Positions 47,788 to 57,294 of a stretch of DNA of 64,000 nt are shown one piece after another. The notes under the pieces are model-generated. The model saw only the letters and a program-made list of their open reading frames with translations. It had not been told where the DNA came from and ran no database searches. The DNA is from Amycolatopsis sp. FBCC-B4732 (GTDB lineage Bacteria > Actinomycetota > Actinomycetes > Mycobacteriales > Pseudonocardiaceae), in NCBI RefSeq assembly GCF_023008405.1, contig NZ_CP095376.1:3682001-3746000 (forward strand). Reading direction: 5' to 3'. A program made the position numbers and the translations under genes. The stretch's first letter is position 1. Each line of letters begins with the position of its first letter.

Positions 47788-48992
47788 ACCGCACCCCGGT
47801 CCCGCAGCTCGGCCACCCGCTCCGGGGCGAACCCGAGTTCGTCCAGGACCGCGTCGGTGTCGGCGCCGTGCGGCCGCCCGGTGAACCCGATGACGCCGTC
47901 GTGGCCCGAGAGCCGGAACAGCGGGCCCTGCATGAGCATCGGCCCCAGCTCGGCGTCGTCGATCTCGTGGATCGTGCCGAGCGCCCGGAACTGCGGGTCG
48001 GCGACGATGTCGGCGGCGTCGTAGATCGGCGCCACCGCCGCCTGGGCCCCTTCGAACGCCGTGACGACCTCGTCGCGCGTGCGCTGCCCGATCCACTTGC
48101 CGACGGCTTCGTCGAGTTCGTCGGCGTGCCGGGCGCGCTCGGCACCGCCGGCGAACCACGGCTCGTCGGCCAGGTCGGGCCGTCCGACCAGCCGGACCAC
48201 GCGCTCGGCGATCGACTGGGCCGAGGTGGACACCGCGACCCACTGGCCGTCGGCGGTGCGGTAGGTGTTGCGCGGCGCGTTGTTGATCGACCGGTTGCCG
48301 GTGCGCGGCTGGACGGTGCGCAGCTGGTCCCAGCGCGTGATCTGCGGGCCGAGCATGGCCAGCATCGGCTCGATGATCGCGGTGTCGACGACCTGCCCGC
48401 GCCCGGTGGTCGCGCGCGCCGCCAGGGCGACCATGATCGCGTACGCCGTGGCCAGGGACGCGACGCCGTCGGCGAGCCCGAACGGCGGGAGTGTCGGCGG
48501 GCCGTCCGGCTCCCCGGTGGTCGCCGCGAACCCGCTCATCGCCTCGGCGAGGGTGCCGAAGCCGGGCCGGCTCCGGTACGGGCCGGTCTGCCCGAAGCCG
48601 GTGACCCGGGCGAGGACGAGCTCCGGGTTCCAGCTCGCGAGCTCCTCGTACCCGAGGTTCCAGCGCTCGAGGGTGCCCGGGCGGAAGTTCTCGATCACGA
48701 CGTCGGCGGTGGTGACGAGGGCGAGGAAGACCTCGCGGCCGCCTTCGCTGCCGAGGTCGGCGGTGATCGTGCGCTTGTTCCGGCCGAGCGTCTTCCACCA
48801 GAGGTTGACGCCGTCCTTCGCGGCGCCGTGGGTGCGCGAGGGATCCGGCTTGCGCGGGTGCTCGACCTTGATCACCTCGGCCCCCATGTCGCCGAGGTGC
48901 ATCGCGGCCATCGGCCCGGCGAAGAGCGTGGACGCGTCGACGACGCGCAGCCCGGCCAGCGCCCCGGCGGCGGGGTCGCGGGAGACGCTCAC
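47784..48992 (-). CDS. Class III CoA-transferase (CaiB/BaiF family)
   Basis: 402 residues from GTG 48992. Features: LAGLRVVDASTLFAGPMAAM, LGDMGAEVIKVEHPRKPDPS, NKRTITADLGSEGGREVFLA, and NFRPGTLERWNLGYEEL; the catalytic Asp of the family corresponds to VDTAIIEPMLAM. It moves CoA between carboxylic acids. With the CitE-like lyase next to it, activation and then cleavage of a dicarboxylic acid is plausible. Coupled by GTGA overlaps to both neighbours. Confidence 0.92.
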   Translation of the reverse strand: MSVSRDPAAGALAGLRVVDASTLFAGPMAAMHLGDMGAEVIKVEHPRKPDPSRTHGAAKDGVNLWWKTLGRNKRTITADLGSEGGREVFLALVTTADVVIENFRPGTLERWNLGYEELASWNPELVLARVTGFGQTGPYRSRPGFGTLAEAMSGFAATTGEPDGPPTLPPFGLADGVASLATAYAIMVALAARATTGRGQVVDTAIIEPMLAMLGPQITRWDQLRTVQPRTGNRSINNAPRNTYRTADGQWVAVSTSAQSIAERVVRLVGRPDLADEPWFAGGAERARHADELDEAVGKWIGQRTRDEVVTAFEGAQAAVAPIYDAADIVADPQFRALGTIHEIDDAELGPMLMQGPLFRLSGHDGVIGFTGRPHGADTDAVLDELGFAPERVAELRDRGAV

Positions 48993-50857
48993 GACGGCAC
49001 CTCCCAGGCGCACCGGAAGCCCACCGTCGCGCCGCGCGCGAGACCGAGCCCGGGGAGCAGCAGCTTCACGGCGTACCCGGGGTCTTTGCGGCCGCCTTCG
49101 ACGTACCACTCGGAGCCCTCGGCCGCGTAGTCGCTGCCGCCCTTGAGCATCACGAACCGCGTGCGGCCGTCGGAGTGCTCGCTCTCGGTCCAGTTCCAGA
49201 CGGCCGGAGTGCCGCGGCGCAGCTGCTCCCCCGCCAGCTGCCATTCGTCCTCGGTCGGCAGGCGGCCACCGCGCCAGGCGCAGTACGCGCGGGCGTCGGC
49301 GAGGTCGACGTAGGTGACCGGCTCGTCCGGTTTTCCCCGCCGGGCGAGAAAACGGTGCTTCTGCCGGGGTTCATAACCGGTGGCGGCCACGAACTCCGCG
49401 AACTGCGCGACGGTCACCTCCGTGACACCGACCGCGACGGCCGTCGTCAGCTCGCCCTCGCGCTGCAGCGTCCGGGCGTCGTGCAGGCGCGGCGGGAGCG
49501 GCTTCCATTCGTCGACGTAGGGCGCGCCCTGGTACATCCCGGTCTCGCGGGCGCGGTACCGGACGGTGAGCACGTACGGGCCCGCCGGGACGACGACGGC
49601 GTCTTCGTCCGGCGTCCCTCCGGTCCGTTGTGGACGGACGCGGGCCGCGACCCGGTGCGGGAACCGGGCGTCCGGGTCGTGCGGCAGGGCGGGCAGCTCC
49701 GGGCGCCAGCCCTCCGCCGTCGCGCCGATGCCGCGGGCCGGGACCCCGCCGAGGAGGTCGGTGCCGGGCAGCGGGCCGTGGTAGTCGGTGTCGCCGCGGT
49801 TGACGAGGGTCCACAGTGTCCTGCCGGGGAGTTCCCAGCGGGACGCGTAAACGCCGGCGGCTTCGGCTTCGGGCGGCAGCTCGGCCAGCGGGGTCCAGTC
49901 GCCGTCGAGGAGGAGATCCTTCGCCGCGCGCTGGAGCGTGACCATCCGGCGGACGGTCGCGGCGTCGCGCGCCGACCAGCCGACCCAGACGCCGAAGACG
50001 ACTTCCCAGACCATGACGCCGACGCCGTTGAGCCACGCCGACTGCAGCTCTTCGCTGTGGTCGCGGTGCCAGCGGCGGACGTGGTGCTGCATGTGCCGCC
50101 GCTCGTACCAGTGGGCGCGCAGGACGCCGGGCACGGGCGAGTCGGCGAAGAACTGGGCCCACGACGCCGCGTGGTCCTCGATCCGCTCGACGGCGAGCTT
50201 CGATTCGCCTTCGAGGACGATCCCGGGCCGGGCGGCTTCGAGCCGGTCGACGAAGTCCGGCTCGGCCTTCTTGAGCGTGTCGAGGAAGACGCCGTCGGCC
50301 GCGAAATCGGCGACGAGCGCGGCGAGTTCGGTGGGGTCGTCCGCACCGCGGCGGGTGCCGACGTCCCAAGGGTTGTAGTCGACGAAGACGCGCAGGCCTT
50401 CGTCGTGCAGGGTGCCGATCAGGTCGGCGAGCCCCGGGACGTCGCGGTAGAAGTCCCACTGGTTGCGGTCGTCGAGGCCGATCACCGGGTAGGCGTGCCA
50501 GAGGACGACGGCGTCGAGCCCGCCGAAGCGCGCCCGGGCGTCGGCGAGGAAGCGCCCGGGCGTGAAGCGGTCTTCTTCGAACGAGTACAGCAGTTCGTCC
50601 CAGAGCCACACCTGGGCGACCGCGTGGCAGGACGCCGCCCACGTCGCTTGGGGACGGTCGTAGGCGGCGCCGGTGTAGCCGTGGCGCTCGCGGGCGTCCT
50701 CGCGCCATTCACGCAGCTTCGCGCGCCACGCGGGCCGGTCGGCCGGGTCCCGGGGCGCGGCGAAGATCTTCGCTTCGTCCAAACCGGACAACGGGCCGCG
50801 CACCTCGGTGGGCCGGTCGATCGGCCGCGGGACGAGCGGGTCGAACGTGGTGGTCAT
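48989..50857 (-). CDS. TIM-barrel glycosidase-like domain fused to FGE/SUMF1-fold domain
   Basis: 622 residues. Residues about 1-430 resemble an alpha-amylase/glycoside-hydrolase-type barrel: VVLWHAYPVIGLDDRNQWDF, LRVFVDYNPWDVGTRRGADD, DGVFLDTLKKAEPDFVDRLE. From about 470 there is a formylglycine-generating-enzyme fold: VTEVTVAQFAEFVAATGYEP, YVDLADARAYCAWRGGRLPT, VWNWTESEHSDGRTRFVMLK, ATVGFRCAWEVPS. The paired active-site cysteines of true FGE before GFRC are absent, so this module likely binds or hydroxylates something rather than making formylglycine. Operon context suggests action on a sugar conjugate. Confidence 0.8.
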   Translation of the reverse strand: MTTTFDPLVPRPIDRPTEVRGPLSGLDEAKIFAAPRDPADRPAWRAKLREWREDARERHGYTGAAYDRPQATWAASCHAVAQVWLWDELLYSFEEDRFTPGRFLADARARFGGLDAVVLWHAYPVIGLDDRNQWDFYRDVPGLADLIGTLHDEGLRVFVDYNPWDVGTRRGADDPTELAALVADFAADGVFLDTLKKAEPDFVDRLEAARPGIVLEGESKLAVERIEDHAASWAQFFADSPVPGVLRAHWYERRHMQHHVRRWHRDHSEELQSAWLNGVGVMVWEVVFGVWVGWSARDAATVRRMVTLQRAAKDLLLDGDWTPLAELPPEAEAAGVYASRWELPGRTLWTLVNRGDTDYHGPLPGTDLLGGVPARGIGATAEGWRPELPALPHDPDARFPHRVAARVRPQRTGGTPDEDAVVVPAGPYVLTVRYRARETGMYQGAPYVDEWKPLPPRLHDARTLQREGELTTAVAVGVTEVTVAQFAEFVAATGYEPRQKHRFLARRGKPDEPVTYVDLADARAYCAWRGGRLPTEDEWQLAGEQLRRGTPAVWNWTESEHSDGRTRFVMLKGGSDYAAEGSEWYVEGGRKDPGYAVKLLLPGLGLARGATVGFRCAWEVPS

Positions 50858-51738
50858 CGTGCCTTTCCTTCGAGCGCCGCCACTTCCGCGGCGGTGGGGA
50901 CGGCGGCCTGGGCCCCGGGCCGGGTGACGGCCAGCGCCCCGGCCGCGCCCGCCCGCCGGGCGGCTTCGGGCAGGTCGAGGCCCTGGGCCAGCGCGGCCGC
51001 GAGGACGCCGCAGAAGGTGTCGCCCGCGCCGGTGGTGTCCACGGCGTCGACCGGGAGGCCGGGGATCCGCACGGGCTCGGCGTTGCGGCGGAGCACGACG
51101 CAGCCCTCGCCGCCGAGGGTGACGACCACCGCGGGCACCCGCGCGAGCAGCTTTTCGGGCTCGCCCGCCAGATCGGCGGCTTCGTGTTCGTTGACGACGA
51201 GCAGGTCGACGACGTCCCAGAGCGACGCGGGCAGCTCCCGCGACGGCGCCGCGTTGAGGATCACCAGCGCGCCGGGCCGTTTCGCGGCGGCGGCGGCCGC
51301 GACGACGCCGAGCGGGATCTCGAGCTGCGCGAGCACGACGTCGGCCTCGGCGATCCGGTCGGCCTGCGCCGCCCCGATCTCGACGTGGTCGTTGGCGCCC
51401 GGGGCGACGACGATGGCGTTCTCGCCGTCCGGGGCCACGGTGATGAAGGCGGTCCCGGTCGGCGCTTCGGCCCGCTCGACGAGGTCGGTGCGGACGCCGG
51501 CGCCGCCGAGGGAGACGAGGATCAGGTCGGCGCCTTCGTCTTCGCCGAGCGCGCCGACGAAGGAGGTGTCGGCACCTCCGGCGAGCGCGGCGGCGACGGC
51601 CTGGTTCGCCCCCTTGCCCCCGGGGCTGCGGCGAAAGCGGTCGCCGAGGACGGTCTCGCCGGCCTTCGGCGCCCGGGGCACGTCGACGGCGAGATCGACG
51701 TTGGCGGACCCCACGACGACAACTCGTCCCCCCGTCAT
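50854..51738 (-). CDS. PfkB-family sugar kinase (ribokinase-like)
   Basis: 294 residues. Ribokinase cues: VVVGSANVDLAVDVPRAPKA, GGKGANQAVAAALAGG, and the C-terminal signature VDAVDTTGAGDTFCGVLAAA with the catalytic Asp. The set is closest to ribokinases. It overlaps both neighbours by ATGA. Placed next to two ADP-ribosylglycohydrolase-fold enzymes, a natural job is phosphorylating the ribose they release (inference). Confidence 0.93.
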   Translation of the reverse strand: MTGGRVVVVGSANVDLAVDVPRAPKAGETVLGDRFRRSPGGKGANQAVAAALAGGADTSFVGALGEDEGADLILVSLGGAGVRTDLVERAEAPTGTAFITVAPDGENAIVVAPGANDHVEIGAAQADRIAEADVVLAQLEIPLGVVAAAAAAKRPGALVILNAAPSRELPASLWDVVDLLVVNEHEAADLAGEPEKLLARVPAVVVTLGGEGCVVLRRNAEPVRIPGLPVDAVDTTGAGDTFCGVLAAALAQGLDLPEAARRAGAAGALAVTRPGAQAAVPTAAEVAALEGKAR

Positions 51739-53024
51739 CGGACGGCCTCCGCGAGCGCCGCCGTGCGGGCCGCGAGGTCGGCGATCCGCCGTTCCCCACC
51801 CGGCAGCGACGTCGCGATCCGGCCGTCCAGGGGCTTGCTCCAGTACTCGTCGACGCCGCTCAGCGCGCCCACCACTCCCCCGACCGTCGCGGCCGCCGAG
51901 TCGGTGTCCCAGCCCGCCGTCACCGCGATCGCGACGCTCGGGCCGAACTCGCCGCCGCCTTTCGCGAGCGCGTACGCGATCACCGCGGCGTTGTTGAGCA
52001 CGTGCACCCAGTGCAGGTGCCCGTATTCGGCGTGGAGCCGGTCGAGTCCGCTCGCGACATCGCCCGACGCGGCCGCTGAACGTCCGAAGCAGACCGCGGC
52101 CGCCAGGTCGCTCGACGCCGGGATCGCGGCCGTCGCCGCGTCGAGGACGTCCTCGACGCTGTCGCACACCATCGCCGCCGAGGCCAGGCCCGCGGCCCAC
52201 ATCGCGCCGTACACGCCGTTGCGCGTGTGGCTCAGCCGGGCGTCCACCGCGGCCAGCCGGGCCGCGGCCCGGACGTCGCCCGGGCTGATCCAGCCGAACA
52301 CGTCCGCGCGGATCAGCGCGCCGATCCACTCCCGGAACGGGTTGCGGTAGGTGGCGGTCTCCGGGACGGCGCGCGCGTCGAGCAGGTTCCGGTACGCGGC
52401 ACGCTCCGCCGTGAAGACCCGCCCGGCGGGCAGGTTGTCCAGCCACAGCTGGGCGACGTCCTCGGTCGTGAACCCGCGGCCGCGCTCCTCCACCAGCGAC
52501 AGCGCCAGCATCGGGTAGTTGAGGTCGTCGTCCTCGGGCATCCCGTCGATGTTCTCTTCGAGCGAGGTAGGGGCCGACCGGCGGTTCCACGGCCACCGCG
52601 CGGCCACCTCCGCGGGCAGGCCCACCGCCGTGAACCACCCGTCGAGGGGCCACCGGCCGGTCGCGCGGAGGATCTCCTCGATCCCTTCGCGCGGGATCTT
52701 CTCCACCGGCTTGCCGAGCAGGCAGCCCGCGGCCCGCCCGGTCCACGCGTTCAGCTCCCGGCCGCGGGACCCGCGCGGCAGCGAAGGCGCCGGCGGCAGG
52801 GCCGGCTCCGGCTCGTTCACCGGAGCGTCCAGCGAATCCAGCAGCTCCCGCGCCAACGGCCGCAGCCCGGGGGCCCCGGGACCGGCGCCGCTCACGGCGG
52901 GCACCGGGTCACCGCCCGCCGCGATCCACCGCGCCCGCGCCGCGGCGACGTCCTTTCCCTCCGCTTCGGACTGGACCAGCTCGTGCGGGAGCAGGTCCTC
53001 GGGCCGGGCCCAGGTCAGCCTCAC
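51735..53024 (-). CDS. ADP-ribosylglycohydrolase-fold protein (paralogue 1)
   Basis: 429 residues from GTG 53024. An N-terminal 120-residue extension precedes the fold. Metal-binding motifs of the DraG-like family are visible: GCLLGKPVEKIPREGIEEIL at the start of the fold, GMPEDDDLNYPMLALSLVEE, and AVTAGWDTDSAAATVGGVVG with the Asp-x-Asp-Ser site. The family removes ADP-ribose or ribose from N- or O-linked substrates using two magnesium ions. It is coupled by GTGA to the next paralogue, and the two could form a heterodimer or act on different linkages. Confidence 0.9.
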   Translation of the reverse strand: MRLTWARPEDLLPHELVQSEAEGKDVAAARARWIAAGGDPVPAVSGAGPGAPGLRPLARELLDSLDAPVNEPEPALPPAPSLPRGSRGRELNAWTGRAAGCLLGKPVEKIPREGIEEILRATGRWPLDGWFTAVGLPAEVAARWPWNRRSAPTSLEENIDGMPEDDDLNYPMLALSLVEERGRGFTTEDVAQLWLDNLPAGRVFTAERAAYRNLLDARAVPETATYRNPFREWIGALIRADVFGWISPGDVRAAARLAAVDARLSHTRNGVYGAMWAAGLASAAMVCDSVEDVLDAATAAIPASSDLAAAVCFGRSAAASGDVASGLDRLHAEYGHLHWVHVLNNAAVIAYALAKGGGEFGPSVAIAVTAGWDTDSAAATVGGVVGALSGVDEYWSKPLDGRIATSLPGGERRIADLAARTAALAEAVR

Positions 53025-54175
53025 GCCGTCTCCTCGAAGAACGCCACCCGGGCCAGCGCCCGCTCGCGGTCGGCCTTCAGGATGTCCGCGGCCGCCGAAG
53101 CCAGCAGGTGCCCGGTCTCGCGCAGGTCCATCCGGCTGGCGTCGCCGACCTCTTCGACCCACTCGGCCGGCACCACGGCCGTCCCGCCGAGGCCCGCGCA
53201 GATCGCCGCCGCCATCACGGCGATGGAGTCGGCGTCGCGGCCGTAGTTGACGGCCGCCAGCACCGCGCCGCGGAAGTCGCCCCGGTGCGCCAGCACGAAC
53301 GCCAGCGCGGCGGGCAGTTCCTCGATCGACTTCGTCCGCGAGGGCCGCCGCGCGTCCATCGACATCTCCCGGTAGTGCGGCCCGACCGAGTCGAACGGCG
53401 CGACGGTCTCGCGGACGAGAGCCGCCAGCGCGCGTTCTTCCCCGTCGGTGGCCGGGGGGACGGACCGGTCACCGAAGGCCGCCACGACCGCGCGCAGCGC
53501 CGCCGCGGTCCCGTCGTGGGCCACGTCCAGCGCGGCTGCGACGACGCCGTCGAGCGTCGCACCGGGCGCGACCGCGGCCGCCACCATCGCGGCCAGCACG
53601 CCCGCCGCCTCGCGGCCGTAGCTGGACTGGTGCGCGCCGGTCAGGTCGATCGCCTCGGCGTACGCGGCCCGCGGATCACCCGCGTTGACCACGCCCACCG
53701 GGGCGACGTACATCGCCGCGCCGCAGTTGACCACGTTGCCCACGCCCGCTTCCCGCGGGTCGACGTGTCCGTAGTGGAGTCTCGCGACGATCCACTTCTC
53801 CGCGAGGAAGACCCGCTGCAGCAGCAGCGCGGTCGACTCCAGCTCCGGTACCCAGCGCGGTTCGCCGATCATCAGCGGCACCAGGTCCTCGGCCATCGCG
53901 TACGCGTCGAGGTGCGCCCGGCGCTTCGCGTACACCTCGACGAGCGCCCGCGTCATGAGGGTGTCGTCGGTGATGTGCCCGTCGCCCTTGTGGTACGGCG
54001 CGATCGGGCGGGCCGTCCGCCAATCCGGGTACCACGGCCCGACGACACCGGTCACCCGGCCGCCGTGCCGCTCTTCGATCTGCTCGGGTGTCCACCCTTC
54101 GGTGGCGCCGCCGAGGGCGTCCCCGACGGCCGCACCGGTGATCACCGCGACGGCCCGGTCTTCCAGCCAGGTCAC
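53021..54175 (-). CDS. ADP-ribosylglycohydrolase-fold protein (paralogue 2)
   Basis: 384 residues from GTG 54175. Better conserved than paralogue 1: GAAVGDALGGATEGWTPEQI, KGDGHITDDTLMTRALVEVY with the Thr-Asp-Asp metal site, and NYGRDADSIAVMAAAICAGL with the C-terminal Asp-x-Asp-Ser metal site. The lack of a signal peptide places it in the cytoplasm, acting on a substrate brought in by the ABC importer. 13 nt separate it from the binding-protein gene. Confidence 0.93.
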   Translation of the reverse strand: MTWLEDRAVAVITGAAVGDALGGATEGWTPEQIEERHGGRVTGVVGPWYPDWRTARPIAPYHKGDGHITDDTLMTRALVEVYAKRRAHLDAYAMAEDLVPLMIGEPRWVPELESTALLLQRVFLAEKWIVARLHYGHVDPREAGVGNVVNCGAAMYVAPVGVVNAGDPRAAYAEAIDLTGAHQSSYGREAAGVLAAMVAAAVAPGATLDGVVAAALDVAHDGTAAALRAVVAAFGDRSVPPATDGEERALAALVRETVAPFDSVGPHYREMSMDARRPSRTKSIEELPAALAFVLAHRGDFRGAVLAAVNYGRDADSIAVMAAAICAGLGGTAVVPAEWVEEVGDASRMDLRETGHLLASAAADILKADRERALARVAFFEETA

Positions 54176-54188
54176 GAATCCGCTCCTG

Positions 54189-55469
54189 TCATTTGCTGAC
54201 GTTCTTCCAGCCGTCCTCGAGCTGCTTCGCGAGGCCGGCCGCGTCGATCTTCTGGGCGAGGAACTGCTGGTAGGCCGGGGTCGCGACGGTGTCCTTCCAC
54301 TGCGCGTACTTGCCGGCGAACAGGTAGGGCGCCGAGGTCAGGTGCTCGCCCGAGGCGAGGATCGCGTCCCAGCCGTTCTTCCCGGCGAGCTTCGCCGCCA
54401 GCGCCTGCCGCGCCGACGTCGTCGGCGGGATCAGGGCGTCGGCCTCGTTGATCGCGGCCAGGTTTTCGGTGCCGGTGAAGAAGTCCACGAACTCCGCGGC
54501 CTCCTTGACGTGCGCCGAGTCCTTGTTCACCGACAGCGTCTGCGGGTTCGCGGCCTGCGCGGGCCCGGCCGAGCCGGCCAGCGGCGGCAGGACTACCCAG
54601 TCGAAGCCCTTCGGCGCGTCCTTGGCGATGTTGGCCGCCTGGTAGGAACCCTGGACCGTCATCGCGGTCTGCCCCGCGTAGAACGGCGCCAGCGCCTTCG
54701 TGCCGGACTGCGTCAGCGTGACCGGCAGGATCGAGTGGTCCTGGTGCGCCATCGCGTCGACGAGCTGCGGCAGCGCCTGCTCCCCCGGCCCGGCCGTCAG
54801 CTTGGCGTCGTTCCCGGTGCCCTCGAAGTACTTCCCGCCGAACCCCGGCGCGAGCGCGACGAACGCCGCCGTCGGGCTCGACAGGCCCCAGCCGAGACCG
54901 AACTTGCCGTCCTTGGTCGTCGCCTTGGCGATCTCGCGCAGCTGGTCCCACGTCATCGAGGCGCCGGTCGGGATCGTGACGCCGGCCTGCTGCAGCTGGG
55001 TCTTGTTCGCGAAGACCACATAGGACTGCAGCTCGGTCGGCTGGGCGATCACCTTGCCCTCGACCGTCACCGAGTCGAGGACGCCCTTCGGGATGTCCGC
55101 GCGCTTCTCCGCCGAGAGGTACGGCGTGAGGTCGGCGAGGAAGCCGTCGGTGGCGAACGGCGCGATCCCGGCCGCCTCGTAGTGCACGATGTCGGGCGCC
55201 GAACCGGCGTTGAACTGGGTGATCAGCTTGTCGTAGACGCCGTCCCAGCCCGCCTGCACGATCTTGACCTGCACGCCGGGGTGGGCCTTGTTCCAGTCGC
55301 CGACGATCTTCTGCGTCGCGGCGATGGCCGCGGGCTGGTCGGACAGGGACTGGAAGGTGAGGGAGACCGGGCCGTCCCCGCTGTCGCCGGAGCCGCCGCC
55401 ACCGCAGGCGGTGAGCAGCAGTCCGACGGCGGCCAGTGCGCCGGCAACCAGGGTGCGTCGTGTCTTCAT
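54189..55469 (-). CDS. ABC sugar-type solute-binding lipoprotein
   Basis: 426 residues with a lipoprotein signal: MKTRRTLVAGALAAVGLLLT then ACGGGGSG, where the cysteine is lipidated. The body is a cluster-1 (CUT1) binding protein: VSLTFQSLSDQPAAIAATQK, FNAGSAPDIVHYEAAGIAPF and GQTAMTVQGSYQAANIAKDA. It delivers a carbohydrate or glycoside to the two permeases upstream. No ATPase is encoded in the operon, so a shared MsiK-type ATPase elsewhere is expected. Confidence 0.95.
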   Translation of the reverse strand: MKTRRTLVAGALAAVGLLLTACGGGGSGDSGDGPVSLTFQSLSDQPAAIAATQKIVGDWNKAHPGVQVKIVQAGWDGVYDKLITQFNAGSAPDIVHYEAAGIAPFATDGFLADLTPYLSAEKRADIPKGVLDSVTVEGKVIAQPTELQSYVVFANKTQLQQAGVTIPTGASMTWDQLREIAKATTKDGKFGLGWGLSSPTAAFVALAPGFGGKYFEGTGNDAKLTAGPGEQALPQLVDAMAHQDHSILPVTLTQSGTKALAPFYAGQTAMTVQGSYQAANIAKDAPKGFDWVVLPPLAGSAGPAQAANPQTLSVNKDSAHVKEAAEFVDFFTGTENLAAINEADALIPPTTSARQALAAKLAGKNGWDAILASGEHLTSAPYLFAGKYAQWKDTVATPAYQQFLAQKIDAAGLAKQLEDGWKNVSK

Positions 55470-55522
55470 CGACCGACCTTTCGCGCTTCTGTTGAGGGAC
55501 AGAGCCTCTGAGGGGCAGGGGT

Positions 55523-56350
55523 TCATCCCTTCACCGCCCCGGCCATCAGGCCGCCGGTGAGCTTCTTCCGCAGGATGCCGAAGAAGACGATGCTGGGGAT
55601 GGCCGCGAGCACGGCGCCCGCGGCGAGCGGACCGAGGGCGACCTTGCCCTCGCCGCCGATGAACATGGTGAGGGTGATGGGCAGGGTGTAGTTCTCCGGC
55701 GACTGCAGCAGCACCAGTGCGAAGAAGAATTCGTTCCACGACGAGACGAAGCTGAACATCGCGGTCGCGACGACGCCGGGGGCGAGCAGCGGGAAGACGA
55801 TCGTGCGCAGCACCGTCAGCCGGCTCGCGCCGTCCATCGCCCCGGCTTCCTCGAGCTCCACCGGGATCGCGGCGACGTAGCCCTGCAGCATCCACAGCGC
55901 GAACGGCAGCATGTACGTCGTGTGCACGAGCGTCAGGCCGGCCAGGTTGTCGGCCAGGCCGAGCGTCCGCAGGATGAGGAACAGCGGCAGGATGATCAGC
56001 ACCACCGGGAACACCTGGCTGACCAGGATCCAGCCGACGCCGGCCGCGCGCACCTTCCCCTTGAGCCGCGCGAGGACGTACGCGGCGGGCACGGCGATGA
56101 CGACCGACAACGCGGTCGAAGCCAGCGCGACGACCAGGCTGTTGGCCGCGGACCGGACCAGGCCCTGCTTGTTCAGCGCTTCGGTGTAGTTGTCCCAGTG
56201 CCACTCGCCCGGCAGCAGGCTCACCGTCAGCGAGTTCAGCTCGCCCGACGACTTCACCGACGCGGAAACAAGCCACAGCAACGGGAATCCGAGGAACAGG
56301 ATGTAGAGCGCGAGGGCCGCGTACTGGGCCGGGCGCACGAGGACGCGCAT
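55523..56350 (-). CDS. ABC sugar transporter permease (MalG type)
   Basis: 275 residues, six membrane segments. The cytoplasmic EAA loop reads ELEEAGAMDGASRLTVLRTI with a following FPLLAPGVVATAMFSFVSSW. N-terminal YAALALYILFLGFPLLWLVS is the first helix. It pairs with the MalF-type permease. ATG 56350 lies 2 nt from the upstream stop; GTG 56356 is an alternative that would overlap it. Confidence 0.95.
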   Translation of the reverse strand: MRVLVRPAQYAALALYILFLGFPLLWLVSASVKSSGELNSLTVSLLPGEWHWDNYTEALNKQGLVRSAANSLVVALASTALSVVIAVPAAYVLARLKGKVRAAGVGWILVSQVFPVVLIILPLFLILRTLGLADNLAGLTLVHTTYMLPFALWMLQGYVAAIPVELEEAGAMDGASRLTVLRTIVFPLLAPGVVATAMFSFVSSWNEFFFALVLLQSPENYTLPITLTMFIGGEGKVALGPLAAGAVLAAIPSIVFFGILRKKLTGGLMAGAVKG

Positions 56351-56352
56351 GG

Positions 56353-57294
56353 TCACCGCCCCTTCGCGGCGCGGTCGTCGCGGAACTGCGACCGCAGGTA
56401 GACGGCGAGGATGAGCACGACCACGACGACGAGCACCAAGCCCATCGCGGCGGCGTAGCCGATCTCGCGGTTCTTGAAGGCTTCCAGGTAGATGAACAGC
56501 ACCGGCACCATCGTCTTGCCGCCCGGCCCGCCCGCGGTGAGCACGTAGACCAGCGAGAACGAGTTGAAGTTCCAGATGAAGTTCAGCGACGTGATCGACG
56601 TGACGATCGGCCGCAGGCTCGGCCAGGTCACCGCGGTGAACCGGCGCCAGGCACCCGCGCCGTCGACCGACGCGGCTTCGTGCAGCTCGGCCGGGATCTG
56701 TTGCAGGCCCGCCAGGAGCGTCACCGTCGTCTGCGGCATGCCGACCCAGACGCCGACGACGATCACCGCGGGCAGCGCGGTGGAGAAGTCGCCGAGCCAG
56801 TTGACGTCGTCGGGCAGGCCGACGCCGCCGAGGAAGGCGTTGAGCGGGCCGCCGTTGGCCGAATAGATCATCTGCCACATGATCGCCACGACGACCGGCG
56901 GCATCGCCCACGGGATCAGGGCGAGCACCCGCGTCAGGCCCTGCAGTTTCAGCCCGGAATTCAGCAGCAGCGCCAATCCCATCGCCGCGGCGAGCTGGAG
57001 CAGGGTGACGCCGACGGTCCAGATCATGCCGATCCGCAGCGAGTCCCAGAACAGGTCGTTGCCGGCGAGCCGGGTGAAGTTGTCGACGCCGGCGAAGCCG
57101 TAGTCGGGGTGGCGCACCAGGCGCGCGTCGGTGAAGGCGAGGAAGATGCCTACGACGAGCGGGGCGACGCTCAGCACGAGGATCGGGATCAGCGACGGGA
57201 GAACGAGGGCGATCGCCTCGCGCCGCCGGGTGCGCGCCAGGACGGGCTTCTTCTTCCCGGGCGCCGGCGCCGGGCGCGTCAGGGTCGCGGTCAC
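56353..57294 (-). CDS. ABC sugar transporter permease (MalF type)
   Basis: 313 residues from GTG 57294, six membrane segments after a basic N-terminus (APGKKKPVLARTRRREAIAL). The EAA motif is ELHEAASVDGAGAWRRFTAV with WPSLRPIVTSITSLNFIWNF. First gene after lacI, with GTGA overlap. The typical CUT1 pair, so the substrate is probably a mono- or oligosaccharide or a glycoside. Confidence 0.95.
   Translation of the reverse strand: MTATLTRPAPAPGKKKPVLARTRRREAIALVLPSLIPILVLSVAPLVVGIFLAFTDARLVRHPDYGFAGVDNFTRLAGNDLFWDSLRIGMIWTVGVTLLQLAAAMGLALLLNSGLKLQGLTRVLALIPWAMPPVVVAIMWQMIYSANGGPLNAFLGGVGLPDDVNWLGDFSTALPAVIVVGVWVGMPQTTVTLLAGLQQIPAELHEAASVDGAGAWRRFTAVTWPSLRPIVTSITSLNFIWNFNSFSLVYVLTAGGPGGKTMVPVLFIYLEAFKNREIGYAAAMGLVLVVVVVLILAVYLRSQFRDDRAAKGR

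Noticed and set aside
48989..50857. Calling the fusion protein a sulfatase-maturing formylglycine-generating enzyme
   Set aside because: The two active-site cysteines are missing and there is no sulfatase gene nearby.
49175..51997. 940-codon plus-strand frame
   Set aside because: Antisense to the glycosidase/FGE fusion and the PfkB kinase, whose motifs are clear on the minus strand.
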